Part shown: piece after piece, positions 1-10,630 of the stretch
Numbering within the stretch: position 1 is the stretch's first letter
How the letters are laid out: every line of letters begins with the position of its first letter
NCBI RefSeq assembly: GCF_963662255.1
Contig: NC_085055.1
Span: 2,108,602-2,172,601, forward strand
DNA: 64,000 nucleotides
From: Cinclus cinclus
Lineage: Eukaryota > Chordata > Aves > Passeriformes > Cinclidae
Reading direction: 5' to 3'
The notes under the pieces: generated by a model
Told to the model about the DNA's origin: nothing
Databases searched by the model: none
The model's input: only the letters and a program-made list of their open reading frames with translations
Program-made: the position numbers and the translations under genes

Positions 1-3000
1 CAATTACCTCAGGTTATTGGATAGCACATGAAGCACCTGTAGCCAGCTGTGGAAGGTTTGGGCACAGGAAGAACTTGGAATTTTTGGATGTGTCTCCACA
101 CCAAGCCTGAGGCAGCACGGACTGCTGGGTGTAGATACCCACACCTCAGTACCAGTCAGATTCCACTTGATTTCACCTTTATTCTCATGTGGGGAAAAGT
201 ACTGGAAAAGGAAATCAAAAACATGTGGAGAAAACTTCTTGGGATGTATTTACCTGCAGTGAAATACCAGACATGTCCCAAACTTCCCCTGAGCAAGGCA
301 CCAACGTGTCCAGATCTGGATGTGAATTAGTTTGCAGCATCTTTTTTTTTTTTTTTTTGAGCTTCTCCTCCATAAACCACTCAATCTCTGTGCATTTGGC
401 AGATAATTACTGCCTCAGTGAGGCTTCTCTCTTGTGCAATTTGTGGCTGTGGGAAATGCAAGGAACTGCTGGAAGCCCTTTCCTCTGCCAGCCCGATGGG
501 CGAGGCTCTTTCTCCCCATCTTTAATTAGGGTGCTGCAATCCCATCCCATCCCATCCCATCCCAACTCTTTCCATGTCAGCCTGCTTCATCCTAAACCTG
601 GCCTCACTTGTTTCATGTCACATTCCCCATGATGGACATCATTTTACCTGCATTTTCTCCCCCTCTCCTTTTTTCTAACTACCTAAAGCTCCTAAAAATT
701 CACAGGGTGTAGCTCCTCCTTGAGTATGACCTTGAAATAAAGAGATATTTCTGATTTACTCCATGATTACAAAGCAAAAATAGGAGCTGCCAGAAAAAAT
801 AACGGGAGCAGCACCCTGGCTGCCAATGGATCTATTCCTGACCCTGCCACAATTTACCTTCATATCCTCCCGCTTTGCTCAGTCATTGTAAGAAAAGCAG
901 AATCTGATTTTTTTTTTTTTAGTGCAGATTTGCCAGGTTTACCCTGTTTTCCATCATGTGGATATTTCCCTTCTCCTCTTTGTCCAGGTTCCTGACTTTT
1001 TCCTCTTACCTGAGCATATTTCAGCACTGAGATTCTTATTTTACTGCGGAGGGCGCATAGTTTTAATTTTTAAACCCAGACTAATGTGTTTTGGTAATTG
1101 AGGAGAGCTATAACTTACATTAGGCCACGAAAAACAATTTCCACAGCCAATTTTGAGCTCGGACCTCCTTATTTCAGTAAAAAGGACAGAAAAGGCTGTG
1201 CTGAAATCCCAGGATCAGCAGAGTTTATCAGCTCTTCCCTGTCCTGATGGAGCAACTGCTGAAATAAGGGTGGAGCAGGCGGGGAGGATGACAAGAGGGA
1301 ATTCTTGGAGTTAATTCTGACCTCCACCCGTGAATCAGAGCCTTCCAGCCAGGGAGTTCCCATGGAAGTTGCCTGGAGATATTCTCAGGATTTGGGCTCC
1401 GATTCAGATTAAAATTGCTTCTTGCAAGGATCATGAAGGACAAAGTTGGTTTGCTTTGAACCAAGGGGCTTTGTTCCTTTGTTCAGTGCAGGCTGAGTTT
1501 TCCTCTGCGTGTGTGAGGACAGAATTTCCTCAGGTTTGCTTTTATCCTTTCCTGGTGGAGCTGTGGGATAAGCTCAGATCCAGCCTTTGGAGCACCTCGG
1601 GAGCCATCAGACCTCCCTTGTCAGCTCACAAACACTGGATTTTCAATTTCCTGGCATTATTTTCCCTGAACATTCCGGCTCCTTGATTCCTTTGACTAGA
1701 ACAAGTTTACAGCAGGGCTGCTTTGGGTGGCTTGATGTTGGATCTGAGAATCTGCACTTTAGGAGGAGTCCAGCTTTGCTCCTGATTTTTTCCTGAGTTT
1801 TTCAGTTTGTGGTAGGATTTCAGGATAAATCTATTATTTGGTGTTTGAGGGGAAAATAATTGAAATTATTTGGGTAGGGGTGAGAGGACAGGGCTGCTTT
1901 TGCTGCATGAATACTGATCATTCTGTGTAATTTAACTTAATTATTCCACGTTCTGTAATATTTCATTTGCAAATCTCCCTGTTCTGCTTTAATTTAAGTG
2001 CTCAGCCTGGCACGTGGCCACTTGTCCATGTCTGTGCTCTGGGGTGCAGCAATTCTTTTGGGAGAATTGTCCCAGTTTTGGCTCTCACTGGTGCTGCACG
2101 AGTGCAATTTGCTGTTTTTGTGGTTCTGCTGACTCTTCTACACCTGCTGGGCTTCTTTTAACATGGCTTAAGTAATTGTGTGGACTTGTTCCCTAACTTC
2201 CAAATAATCAGGGAATTAAATTTAGAACTGGAGCATCCAAAGGAAAAAATTCAGATTATGGCTGAATCGCAAGGATGAGAAAAACTTAAAAAAAAACCAA
2301 CAAAAAAACCCCCAACTTATTTAAGATTGAAAATTTTTAAATCAGGAAATGTTGATGGAATTTTTCCTGGAATTCTGAGTAAACTGGACACTCAGACATG
2401 CAGGGGCAGTGGTGGTGATGCTGATCTCCATGTTCCCTGGGGAACAGCACTAAGGAGAAGGTCCTTGAGAAGCTGTTTTTAATAGTTCTGGGTAAAAGCC
2501 GCCTGCAGGGTCCTTAGGAAGCTGTTTTTAATAATAATTTTGGTTAAAAGCTGCCCGCAGGGGCCTTGGGAGGAAAGTTCTGGAGGTTCATGGTCTGGGC
2601 ACGTTGGTGTGTTGTGGCCCTCAGTAATGGATTTGGGAGGTGATCCATGAAATTGGCCAGGAAACCTTTATGGCAGGAGAAGTGCGAGCTCTGATGAGAT
2701 GAAATTAAGAAAATGAGTTCTAAACAAGAGGTGTATGGTGCTGGCCAGCTGAGCCCTAGCATTTCTCATCCCTTAAATTAATGGGGCATTTGTACTTTCG
2801 GGGTCAATGCAGCTGGAATTGGATCATCTCCTGTTCTGCTTTTGTTCCCTTTTTCACTGCTGGATTATTGGTTCTGTTTGCTCTTTTTATTTGGATTATT
2901 TTTGGTGTGAACACTGCCAGCTGCTGTGCTGCAATTAGCCCAGTGGAGCAATTAACTACAATTAACACGGAGCTATAATAAAGCAGAAAAGGGTTTTATA

Positions 3001-4589
3001 AAGAGCCTGACATTATAACCCTCAGGAGAGAGCTGTCACCCACATACTGGGCATACTGGTGTTACTGGGACCTCCAAAATCCCACCCTCCCACCTTAGTG
3101 TGCAGCTGTGATCCCATGGAAACCTCTTCCCATTGTTCAGGAATGTTTGTTTTTTGTGTTTTTTTCACCCCAGGGAAAAAGATTTCAGAGCTGGAACAGT
3201 TTCCTAGGCTGTGGTGTGGTCTCAAGCTGTCAAAAGAGTTCTCTCACCTCCTCTCTCTTTCAGCTGGGGAAAAAAATGCTTCTGTTTCCTGCTGAGTGCC
3301 AAAAATCCTTTGAAGTCTCCTGCTGGAGCCCAGTGATTTGGAATATTAAGTAGGGAGAGTTATTCCAGCTTTTCTGGGTGCAAGGAGAAGTGAAAAGGGA
3401 AACTTCTCAAAAGGTTTCTGGCAGAGATTGTTTTCAGCAGTTTCTTTCCTTCCTAGTAAATACCTCTTGCCTAAATCCTTTAAAATTTAGTAAGCAGGCT
3501 GAAGAATTCACACAAAAAATGTGTTTTTACTCGGTTAAAACTGCAGGGACCCTCCCAAAAAGCACCTGCTGCTGTTTCCCTGCCACTTCCTGCACCTCCC
3601 AAAGCCAAACAAAGGGAACAGGCACAACGAGGAAGAAAAGTGCTTTGCATGGACCCCACCACCACGGCGGGGAATGGGAATCCTGAGCAAAGCCTTCTCC
3701 ACGTTCTGTTTGCCAAATAAAATGTTTAAAGAGCAATATTCCATTGGGTGTGTGCTCCTGGACACAGGAGCTCCAGCCTTTGCTTTCCTGTAAAAAACTT
3801 TTCCTTGTGCTCTGAAAGTTGAGTTTGATGTCGTGGGGAAGAAATCCACTTTTTAAGGGATTAAAATTAATCCCTTAGGATTAATGAGGACTGATGATTA
3901 AAGGACTGATTAAAGGACTGATGAGGGGGTGCTCTGGCACTCACACCATCTTTTTATCTGGATGAGGAGAATCTTTGGAAATAGAATTTAAACCCACTTG
4001 GAGATAGAATTAAAACCCATTGAGCGATAGAATTTAAACCCCTTTGGAGACAGAATTTATGTCAACTTGGAGATAGAATTTACACCAACTTGCTAAGTAA
4101 ATATTCTCAGTTTTTTCACCTCCAACGTTGGGATTATAAGTTTTAGCCTATTTTCCAGACACTTTTAAGAGGAATTGTCACAGGTTTTGCCATTTTTCAT
4201 CTCCTGCAGTGCTGTGTTATTACTCAGAGTGTGATTACAGCTTGGCACCTCGTGTTTGCAGGTTACCAACTGTGATAAACTGTCAGGACAGCTCCTGGTG
4301 GAGCTCAGACCTCTCAGCCGAGCCTCAGCACACTCAGGTATTTGTAAATGCTTTAATTTGAAGCAGATCAGAGTTGTGGTTTGTTTTTTTTTTTCCCCTT
4401 CATAAACAGGAGAGGTTTTAAGCTGGAGTTCACACCATTTAATCCATCTAAAGGATTCTTGATCCTTGCCCCAAAACCTTCACCACAAAATACTTCCTCT
4501 GCCACAGTGCCAGCCTGGCCCCCACACACCCAGAATATTTATGAATGAGTTGAAAACACAGAAGAGCTGAGTCACCCAGCCAGAGGTCA
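1..4589. other. Intergenic, downstream of SPTSSB
   Basis: No supportable gene. It contains homopolymer T runs (about 341-358 and 909-920), a short (CCCAT)n at 538-565, and several short degenerate repeats such as the 'gatagaattta' lines around 3,975-4,085. Open frames here are short, lack recognisable domains and overlap on both strands. Confidence 0.6.
538..565. repeat. Short (CCCAT)n microsatellite
   Basis: About five copies of the pentamer. The same pentamer forms the second half of the much longer array at 33,780-34,032. Confidence 0.85.
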
Positions 4590-5684
4590 TTTCTGAAGAA
4601 TAAAATTTTATTTTTTTTGGGCTGAAAAAACTGCATACACATGTTCAGATCTGGGCAACCTTCACCACATGTCTTCGTTTCCAAACAAACTTGTGCTTTG
4701 AAGCATGCAGGAGCCCACTGCAGCTTAAGAAAGAAGTTAAGAAGTGGTTTGTTTTTGCTTTTTTTTTTTTTAAATCTAGAACTGTGCAAACATAATTTGA
4801 AAGCTATTTACATTTTGTACCTCTCACTTCTACTAACAGGAGCATCAGCTGGTGGAGATGTGCAGTGTGCAGCTGTAATTTATGATTTGGCATCCACGTT
4901 TGATTTGTGTAGAGTGAAAACCAAACAAACCTCCCATTGTTCCAAAACCTCCCCACAGGCAATGGAAATAAATCAAATTTCTTTGTGAAGGAGATCTCTT
5001 TCAGCCTTCCCTGCAGGGATTAAAATTTGATTTCAGATCTGGATCCTCTTCCCCTGGTGCTGATTTGCACTTTGCTGCCTTGGTGAGTGGGAGCAGCAAG
5101 AAAAGATTTTGATTTTCATCTGAGAAGGCAGGAGGGCACTGAGACAGAGAAGGGCTGCTTCTTCCTGTCATCCTCACTGAACTGCACGATGAGGTGGAGA
5201 ATTGTTTTCAAAAAGAAAACATTTTAGACCATCGGAGCTCAGATGCAGGAACTCAGACGTGAAAAAAGCTGGATTTAAGTTCATCCTCCTGTTGCTTTCT
5301 CTTCCAATCCATTAAAGCCTGGAAGTCAATCACCAGCCCGACACGAGCGCTCCAATCCCAGTGGATATCCTCACTTTTATCTCCTCCAACCTGGCCACTG
5401 GACCATGCTGGCAGAACTTTGGGTGTGATGAGCCACCTAAATAATCTCTGAGAGGAGATGGTTGGATGAGGCTGCTGGAAGAGGGAGCTGCTTGGATCCT
5501 GTGCCACCGCAGGTGCCGTGTCCCGTTCCCAGGGTTTTTACGGAAGAGGGGCCGTGCTCGGTGCCTCGCTCTGCTCTCCAGCCCAGGACGTGAAGCAAGC
5601 AGGGTTTTCCTAAGAGCCAAACTTCAGCACGAAGGCGATTATTTCCCAAAGCTGCGAGAGCTGCTGGGCCCTGCTGGGACCAGC
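4590..5684 (-). other. SPTSSB: SPTSSB 3' UTR (predicted)
   Basis: From the SPTSSB stop codon the first canonical AATAAA on the minus strand is at 4612-4607, giving a UTR of about 1.1 kb with cleavage expected 10-30 bases later. No other convincing gene, splice site or repeat interrupts the stretch. The end point is a prediction and alternative downstream signals cannot be excluded. Confidence 0.5.
4607..4612 (-). terminator. Candidate polyadenylation signal of SPTSSB
   Basis: AATAAA on the minus strand (TTTATT on plus) is the first canonical signal downstream of the SPTSSB stop codon. It lies in an A/T-rich context. It is a cleavage/polyadenylation signal, not a bacterial-type terminator. 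Confidence 0.45.
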
Positions 5685-5921
5685 TCAGTTCAGCACCGCG
5701 CTCTCGGGCCGGGGCCCGAAAATCTGGGAGAAGAATTCCAAGGCCAGGCGGACGTGGATGGGCACGAAGACGTAGGCTGTGTACACCACCATGGCCAGCA
5801 CAGTGACAGTGATGGTGTGGAACATGGACTGCTCCCAGGGCTCCAGCACGTAGCTGCACGTCACCAGCTGGTACTGGTAGTACAGCCAGTACAGGTAGTC
5901 CTTCACCCTCTTCACGTCCAT
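5685..5921 (-). CDS. SPTSSB: Serine palmitoyltransferase small subunit B
   Basis: This 78-residue protein begins [18 protein letters not shown] and carries the family's LEPWE box followed by a hydrophobic helix (about residues 34-56, with the family core [10 protein letters not shown]) and the PIH-RLA-EFF tail. Family members are about 70-80 residues, so this is full length. Established role: an ER-membrane small subunit that binds the SPTLC1/SPTLC2-3 core of serine palmitoyltransferase, stimulates it and shifts acyl-CoA choice toward stearoyl-CoA, giving longer sphingoid bases. The YWLYYQYQ and LEPWE signatures together with the divergent C-terminus favour paralogue B over A. The CDS is unspliced. 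A splice acceptor (ctgtcattccag read on the minus strand) lies about 28 bases 5' of the ATG, so a 5' UTR exon further upstream is expected. The C-terminal dozen residues are the least conserved part and differ from the mammalian tail as I remember it. Identification is by recognition, without a database search. Confidence 0.95.
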   Translation of the reverse strand: MDVKRVKDYLYWLYYQYQLVTCSYVLEPWEQSMFHTITVTVLAMVVYTAYVFVPIHVRLALEFFSQIFGPRPESAVLN

Positions 5922-5949
5922 CCTCAGCTCCAGGGGGGTTGGAGAGCAC
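5922..5949 (-). other. SPTSSB: SPTSSB 5' UTR portion of the coding exon
   Basis: On the minus strand a pyrimidine-rich stretch ends in CAG at about 5950-5951, leaving 28 bases of leader before the ATG. This is the only good acceptor close to the start codon. It implies that transcription begins in a separate upstream exon, most likely in the CpG island near 14 kb. The acceptor is seen; the upstream exon is inferred. Confidence 0.6.
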
Positions 5950-6089
5950 CTGGAATGACAGGGGAGTTGGGATTACAGCTGGGGTATCCCACGGGAACGC
6001 TTGACAAACTCGTTTTCCGAGGTCTCGGTGCCACCAGCTCCCCTGGACCAAAGGGGGCTTGAGCTGTTGGAGCTGTAGCAGCTGGGCGT

Positions 6090-6243
6090 TCCCACTTCCC
6101 AGAAAAGCTGCGGCTGCTCCATCCCTGGAAGTGTCCAAGGCCGGGCTGGGGCAAGTTGGGAGAGTGGAAGTTGTCCCTGCCCATGGCACGTGTGGCACTG
6201 GGTGATTAAACTCCCTTCCAACCCAAACCTTCCTGTGGTTCTA
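6090..6243 (+). mobile_element. CR1-type LINE 3' fragment
   Basis: Carries CR1 tail landmarks in order: 'ccatccctggaagtgtccaa', 'gccgggctgg', 'gtccctgcccatggc' and 'ccttccaacccaaacc'. It is 5'-truncated, has no coding capacity, and lies in the probable SPTSSB intron just upstream of the coding exon. Confidence 0.8.
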
Positions 6244-7587
6244 GCAATTCCCACATTCCAAGTGGGTTCTCCTATTCATTCCCTGTGGAAATCAGGGAAA
6301 TAGGCATTTAAAAAGAAAGGCTTTGGGTCAGCTTCCCTAAATGTTCCCTAAATTCCATAAATGTTCCATAAATTCCACAAATGTTCCATAAATTCCACGT
6401 ATGTCCCCGGAATAAAGATGAGATTTAAACAACTGCTCTGTAAAAACTCTTCCTGCTTACTTTTGATAATCATTTTTATTGCTCTGCAATTGTTGGGAAA
6501 AAAAGAAAAGCCAAGTTATGAAAGAGAAAGGGAGAAAAAAGTAATCTCGCATTGCAGAAGGATTTTTTTTGCAGCTCTTTCCAAAGAAATGGAAAATGTT
6601 ACAGATTAAAAGAGTATTTAATGGAAATGACAAGTCTAGGAAAGATTTTCCTCCTGGGTAATACCTTTCTGCATTCATTGTTCCCAGCTCCACTTGGAAA
6701 AGAGAATGGCTGAGCAAGAATTAAATAGGAAATAGGGTTTGCTTCCACTGTTCATTGTTAGATGTTCTTTTTGGCATTTGAAGCAATCCTTAAATGCAGG
6801 CTAAAAGCATCTATTTCGAGAAAATAGAATGATAAGGAAGTGAACAAGGTTTTGCAGAGGGATTCCATTATTTTGGGGTTTAAGGACATTCCAGGCAGGT
6901 CAGTCTGTAGGGAATTCAGCAAATTCCCCTGCTGGAAAACCTCCCAATATCCCATTTTCTTCTACACTTGTGCTGCCTGAAATGCCAGAACAAAGAGGTT
7001 TGGACTCATCCCATCCCTCCAGTCTGGTGTTCACCGTGAGTTTGGACCGACAGAACTTTGCTGTCCCTCAAAGCAACAAACCCTAAAGTAGCACTGGGAA
7101 ATTTGCAGCCTGGGATTAAAATAATAATGTAGGTCAAAAATATTCCAATATTCAGCGGTTTCCTGCTCTGTTCTGGGGGGCAGTGGGATTTTCCAAAGGG
7201 GAAAATTTCCCTGCGAATTCTCCCAAAGCATTTTCCTCACTTCCATCTTCCCATATTTCCTAGACCAAGAAAATTCCTACAATGCTTTTGGGGGACAGAC
7301 CAACATTTTAAATCGAGCAGTGGCTGTGACTGTGACCAACTTTTCTTTTCAGAAAGGCACTGCTCTCTAGCTGGGCATGAATGGAAGCTGATTCCTTTCA
7401 GATCATTTATTTGAAGGCAAAACTCCAGGGAGAGAGGTCTTAAAGCCTTGGAAATATTGCAAAGCCTTCAATTAATGTGGCCCAGCTGGCAGAGTGGGGC
7501 TCCCTGGGAGCCAAAAGTGTTTCTGTTTGGACTTTTCTGCAAAAAGAGCAGTGTTTTCCACTGAGGGGGTGAAGCCTTTTCCTGTGC

Positions 7588-8013
7588 AGTGGGGAGGAGG
7601 AGGAGAAGGGAGAAGATGGGAAAAGGGACAAGGGAGGAGAAGGGAAAAAATGTGGGAAAAAAAGGGGGGAAAAAGGGGGGAAAGGGGAAAAAACAGAGAG
7701 AAAAGGGGAAAAAAACAGAGAAAAAGGGGGAAAAGAAGGGGAAAAAGAAGGGGAAAAAGGGGAGGAAAAGTGGAGAAAGGGGGAAAAAGGGGGAGAAGGG
7801 GTGGAAAAAGGGGGGGAAGGGAAAGAAAGGGGAAAAAAGGGGGGAAGGGGCAGAAGGGGGAAAAGGGGGGAAAAGGGAGGGAAAGGGGGTAAAAGGGGGG
7901 GAAAGGGGAAAAAGGGGGGAAAGGGGGAAAAAAGGGGGGAAAAGGAAAAAAAGGAAAAAAAGAATAAAAAAGGGGAAAAAAGGGGGGGGAAAGGGGCAAA
8001 AAAGGGGAAAGGG
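7588..8013. repeat. Polypurine (G/A) tract, about 425 bp
   Basis: The plus strand is almost entirely G and A: variable GGGG/AAAA blocks such as gggaaaaaggggggaaaagg, with very few pyrimidines. It produces apparent Lys/Gly/Arg-rich open frames on plus and Pro/Phe/Ser-rich frames on minus, none of them plausible proteins. Long homopurine mirror-like DNA of this kind can form triplex (H-DNA) structures. Confidence 0.92.
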
Positions 8014-10246
8014 CCCTTTGTTACACTCTCTCTCTCGGATTTGGCATTCACACGTGGGTCAGGGCTGTGCTGGTTAAACCCAGCCGTTCTGTGGATAAAT
8101 CCCTGCTAATCCCAACCCCTGGCCGAGAAGCTGCAGGGCTGGAGCGCTGCTGGGACTGAGCACAGGTGCCCAGGCTAAGGAGAGCCAAAGGCAGGAAAAA
8201 CATCCCCAAGGCTGATTTGTCCGATATTCCAGGCTGCAGCCCCACCATGGTCACCGGAGGGCCACATGAATAAAGGATGAGGCAGTTAAAATAATAACGA
8301 GCAGCCCTCTAGATTTACCCTTTTTCCAGCCCGGGGATTGCATTTCCCTGCGGCTCCAGCACAGCCTGGCTTTCTTTGGTTCTCCCGGCTCCCAGTGCAG
8401 GGGAGTAATTCCATCCCCAGGCACTCTGGAATTCCAGGGGGAGCACGAGCTGCCTTCCTGCTCCGTGGTCTCCTAAGGAATGATGGAGGTTGGGATAAGT
8501 AAAAGGCAAAAGCAGATTGCAGTGTGTGCCCTCGGCGCTGACACGCTGCGTTTCATCCAGCCTGAGAATGGCTCTGCTAGCAGGGAGCTGTGCAGGGGTA
8601 CCACAGCCCCAGCTGCATCATTTACAGAGGAAAACACAGGAGGGCAAGGGAGAAAAAGCCATTTTAAAGCAGCTGCTGAGGCAATGAGGGACAAGGCGCT
8701 GTCACACAGATCCCCTGGGGAAGGGACAACTTGCATCCCTTTGGGTTCACTGAGGAATAAGGGGCAGCCCAAAACCCCACACCTCCAGAGGGCTGTGGCA
8801 GCTTTACCACCCAAATTAATTGTAGCAGCAATCAAAGGGAATAGCAGATTACCAGGAAAACTTTGGAGGCTGAAAAAAAAAATCTGTATTTCAAACAGGA
8901 TTCATCCTAGAGAGGCTTCACTTCCATGACTGTGTTTTATTCTAAACAGCTTGAGTTATTCACTCATCAGCTCCCACTGTTCCAGAGCAGGAGATAATTT
9001 GTTCTTAATGCAATTTTAACTCAACATTCATCTGTCCACCAATTTGGATTTAAACATTCAGTGGTGCTGGGGAAACGCCTTCCTGTTTAGAGGCCATGGG
9101 ACTGTTAGAGCCAGCTATGAGTGAAATGAAGAGAATTCAGCTCCTGTTAAGCAATATTCAGATTATTTTAAGCAATTGCATCTCCAAGAGGAAAAAAAAA
9201 TGCAAGAAGAGAAACCTGTAAAGCAGCTTTTAGTGTTTTAAGTGGCTGCCTGATTTTCTTGCTTGTTGACACATGTCTCTGATTAGGGCAGCTGAAAAGA
9301 TAAATCATCAGCCAAATATCAAGGTTTAATTTCAGAGCATTCCTAATCTCTCAAATTTCTTTATTAATGACCTTATTTTCCAGAGTCAGAGCCACCTGGG
9401 AGTAGGAAGATGCCAGTGTTAGGTCCTTTAATATGTAATTTCTGCTTTGAGGAGCTGGGATTTTTTTGGTCACAATTTCAATCTGCAACTCTGACCCGTG
9501 CTGGGAAATTCCTGTGGAGAGAAACATTCTTGCAGGGGAACTGGCAGGGACTGGTTTCCAAAGAATGGTTGAAAAACACTTTATGCCCTCAGCAGGATGG
9601 GTTGGTTGAGTTACACATGCAGGGAAAAAAATGTTTCCAACATATATTGAGGAAAAGTTCACATGGAGTGGGGAAAAACAAAGCCTGGATCTGGAAATCA
9701 CCTCACGAGCATTCAACACGTGATCGCTGCTGCTTTAAATGGAAAGTTGGCATGAGATGAGAAATAAAAGCAGCAAACAATCAATCCACACCCAAAATAC
9801 AAATATTTAATTGGCTCAAAATGGCAATTTGCCAAATAATTGCTGGTATAGCCCAGCAGCAAGAGTGGATAGGGTTTGCAGCATCCTGAGGGAATCCTCT
9901 CGTGCTGGAGTTTAAATAAATTCCTTCCATGAGTCCCTGAGGGGGTTCCAGTCCTGAGCACTCACATGTAGGCAGGTGCAGCCAGGCAAAGTGCCAGGAT
10001 GGATTTAAAGCTGTCTGATCTGTGAATAATTTTGGATCTTAGAGGCTGAATGGGTAATCACCTCCTTGGGATTGGCACAGAAATCCAACCTGCAAGTCAC
10101 TGATGTGGAACTGTTCTTATTTGTGACTCCAGTGTTCTGGACATCCTGATTTATCCAAGGCACCAGTCTTGTCCCTCTAAGTGCTGACGTAATTCTGGGA
10201 TGATTTTATGCAGGCTGACACCTCCAAGTGCAAACAGAACCAGGAA

Positions 10247-10284
10247 GGGATTCCCATTCCCATTCCCATTCCCATTCCCATTCC
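10247..10284. repeat. (CCCATT)n microsatellite
   Basis: About six copies of the hexamer, nearly perfect. Confidence 0.85.
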
Positions 10285-10377
10285 ATGAAGCATTTCCTTT
10301 CGTGTTTTATTCAGTGAGTGCCAAGCACGGTGCACAAGGAATGAAATGATCAGCAGTTAGGAACTGAGATGAGGCAG

Positions 10378-10630
10378 CACATTCCGGGGAATCTATATCT
10401 CAGAATTTCCTGGGAGCACCACCTCAGCTGCTCCAGGGAATCCACATCCCAGAATTTCTTTGGTACACCACCTCAGCTTGTTCCAGAAAATCCAAATCCT
10501 AGAATTTCCTGGGAACACCACCTCAGCCTGCTCAGGGGAATCCAAATACCAGAAATTCTTGGGTACCCCACCTCAGCCTTCTCCAGGGAATCCACATCCC
10601 GGAATTTTTTTGGGAACACCACCTCAGGCC
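10378..10630. repeat. 50-bp tandem repeat, five units
   Basis: The core 'accacctcag' recurs at 10418, 10467, 10517, 10567 (one mismatch) and 10618, so the period is 49-51 bases. Between cores the units share 'ggaatccacatcccagaatt'. Units differ by about 10-20 percent, so the array is fairly old. Confidence 0.85.

Noticed and set aside
5437..6198. 253-codon minus-strand frame overlapping SPTSSB
   Set aside because: Shifted-frame shadow crossing the splice acceptor and a CR1 fragment. The 78-codon SPTSSB frame is the recognisable protein.
7440..8109. Proline/phenylalanine-rich and lysine/glycine-rich frames
   Set aside because: Artefacts of the homopurine tract.
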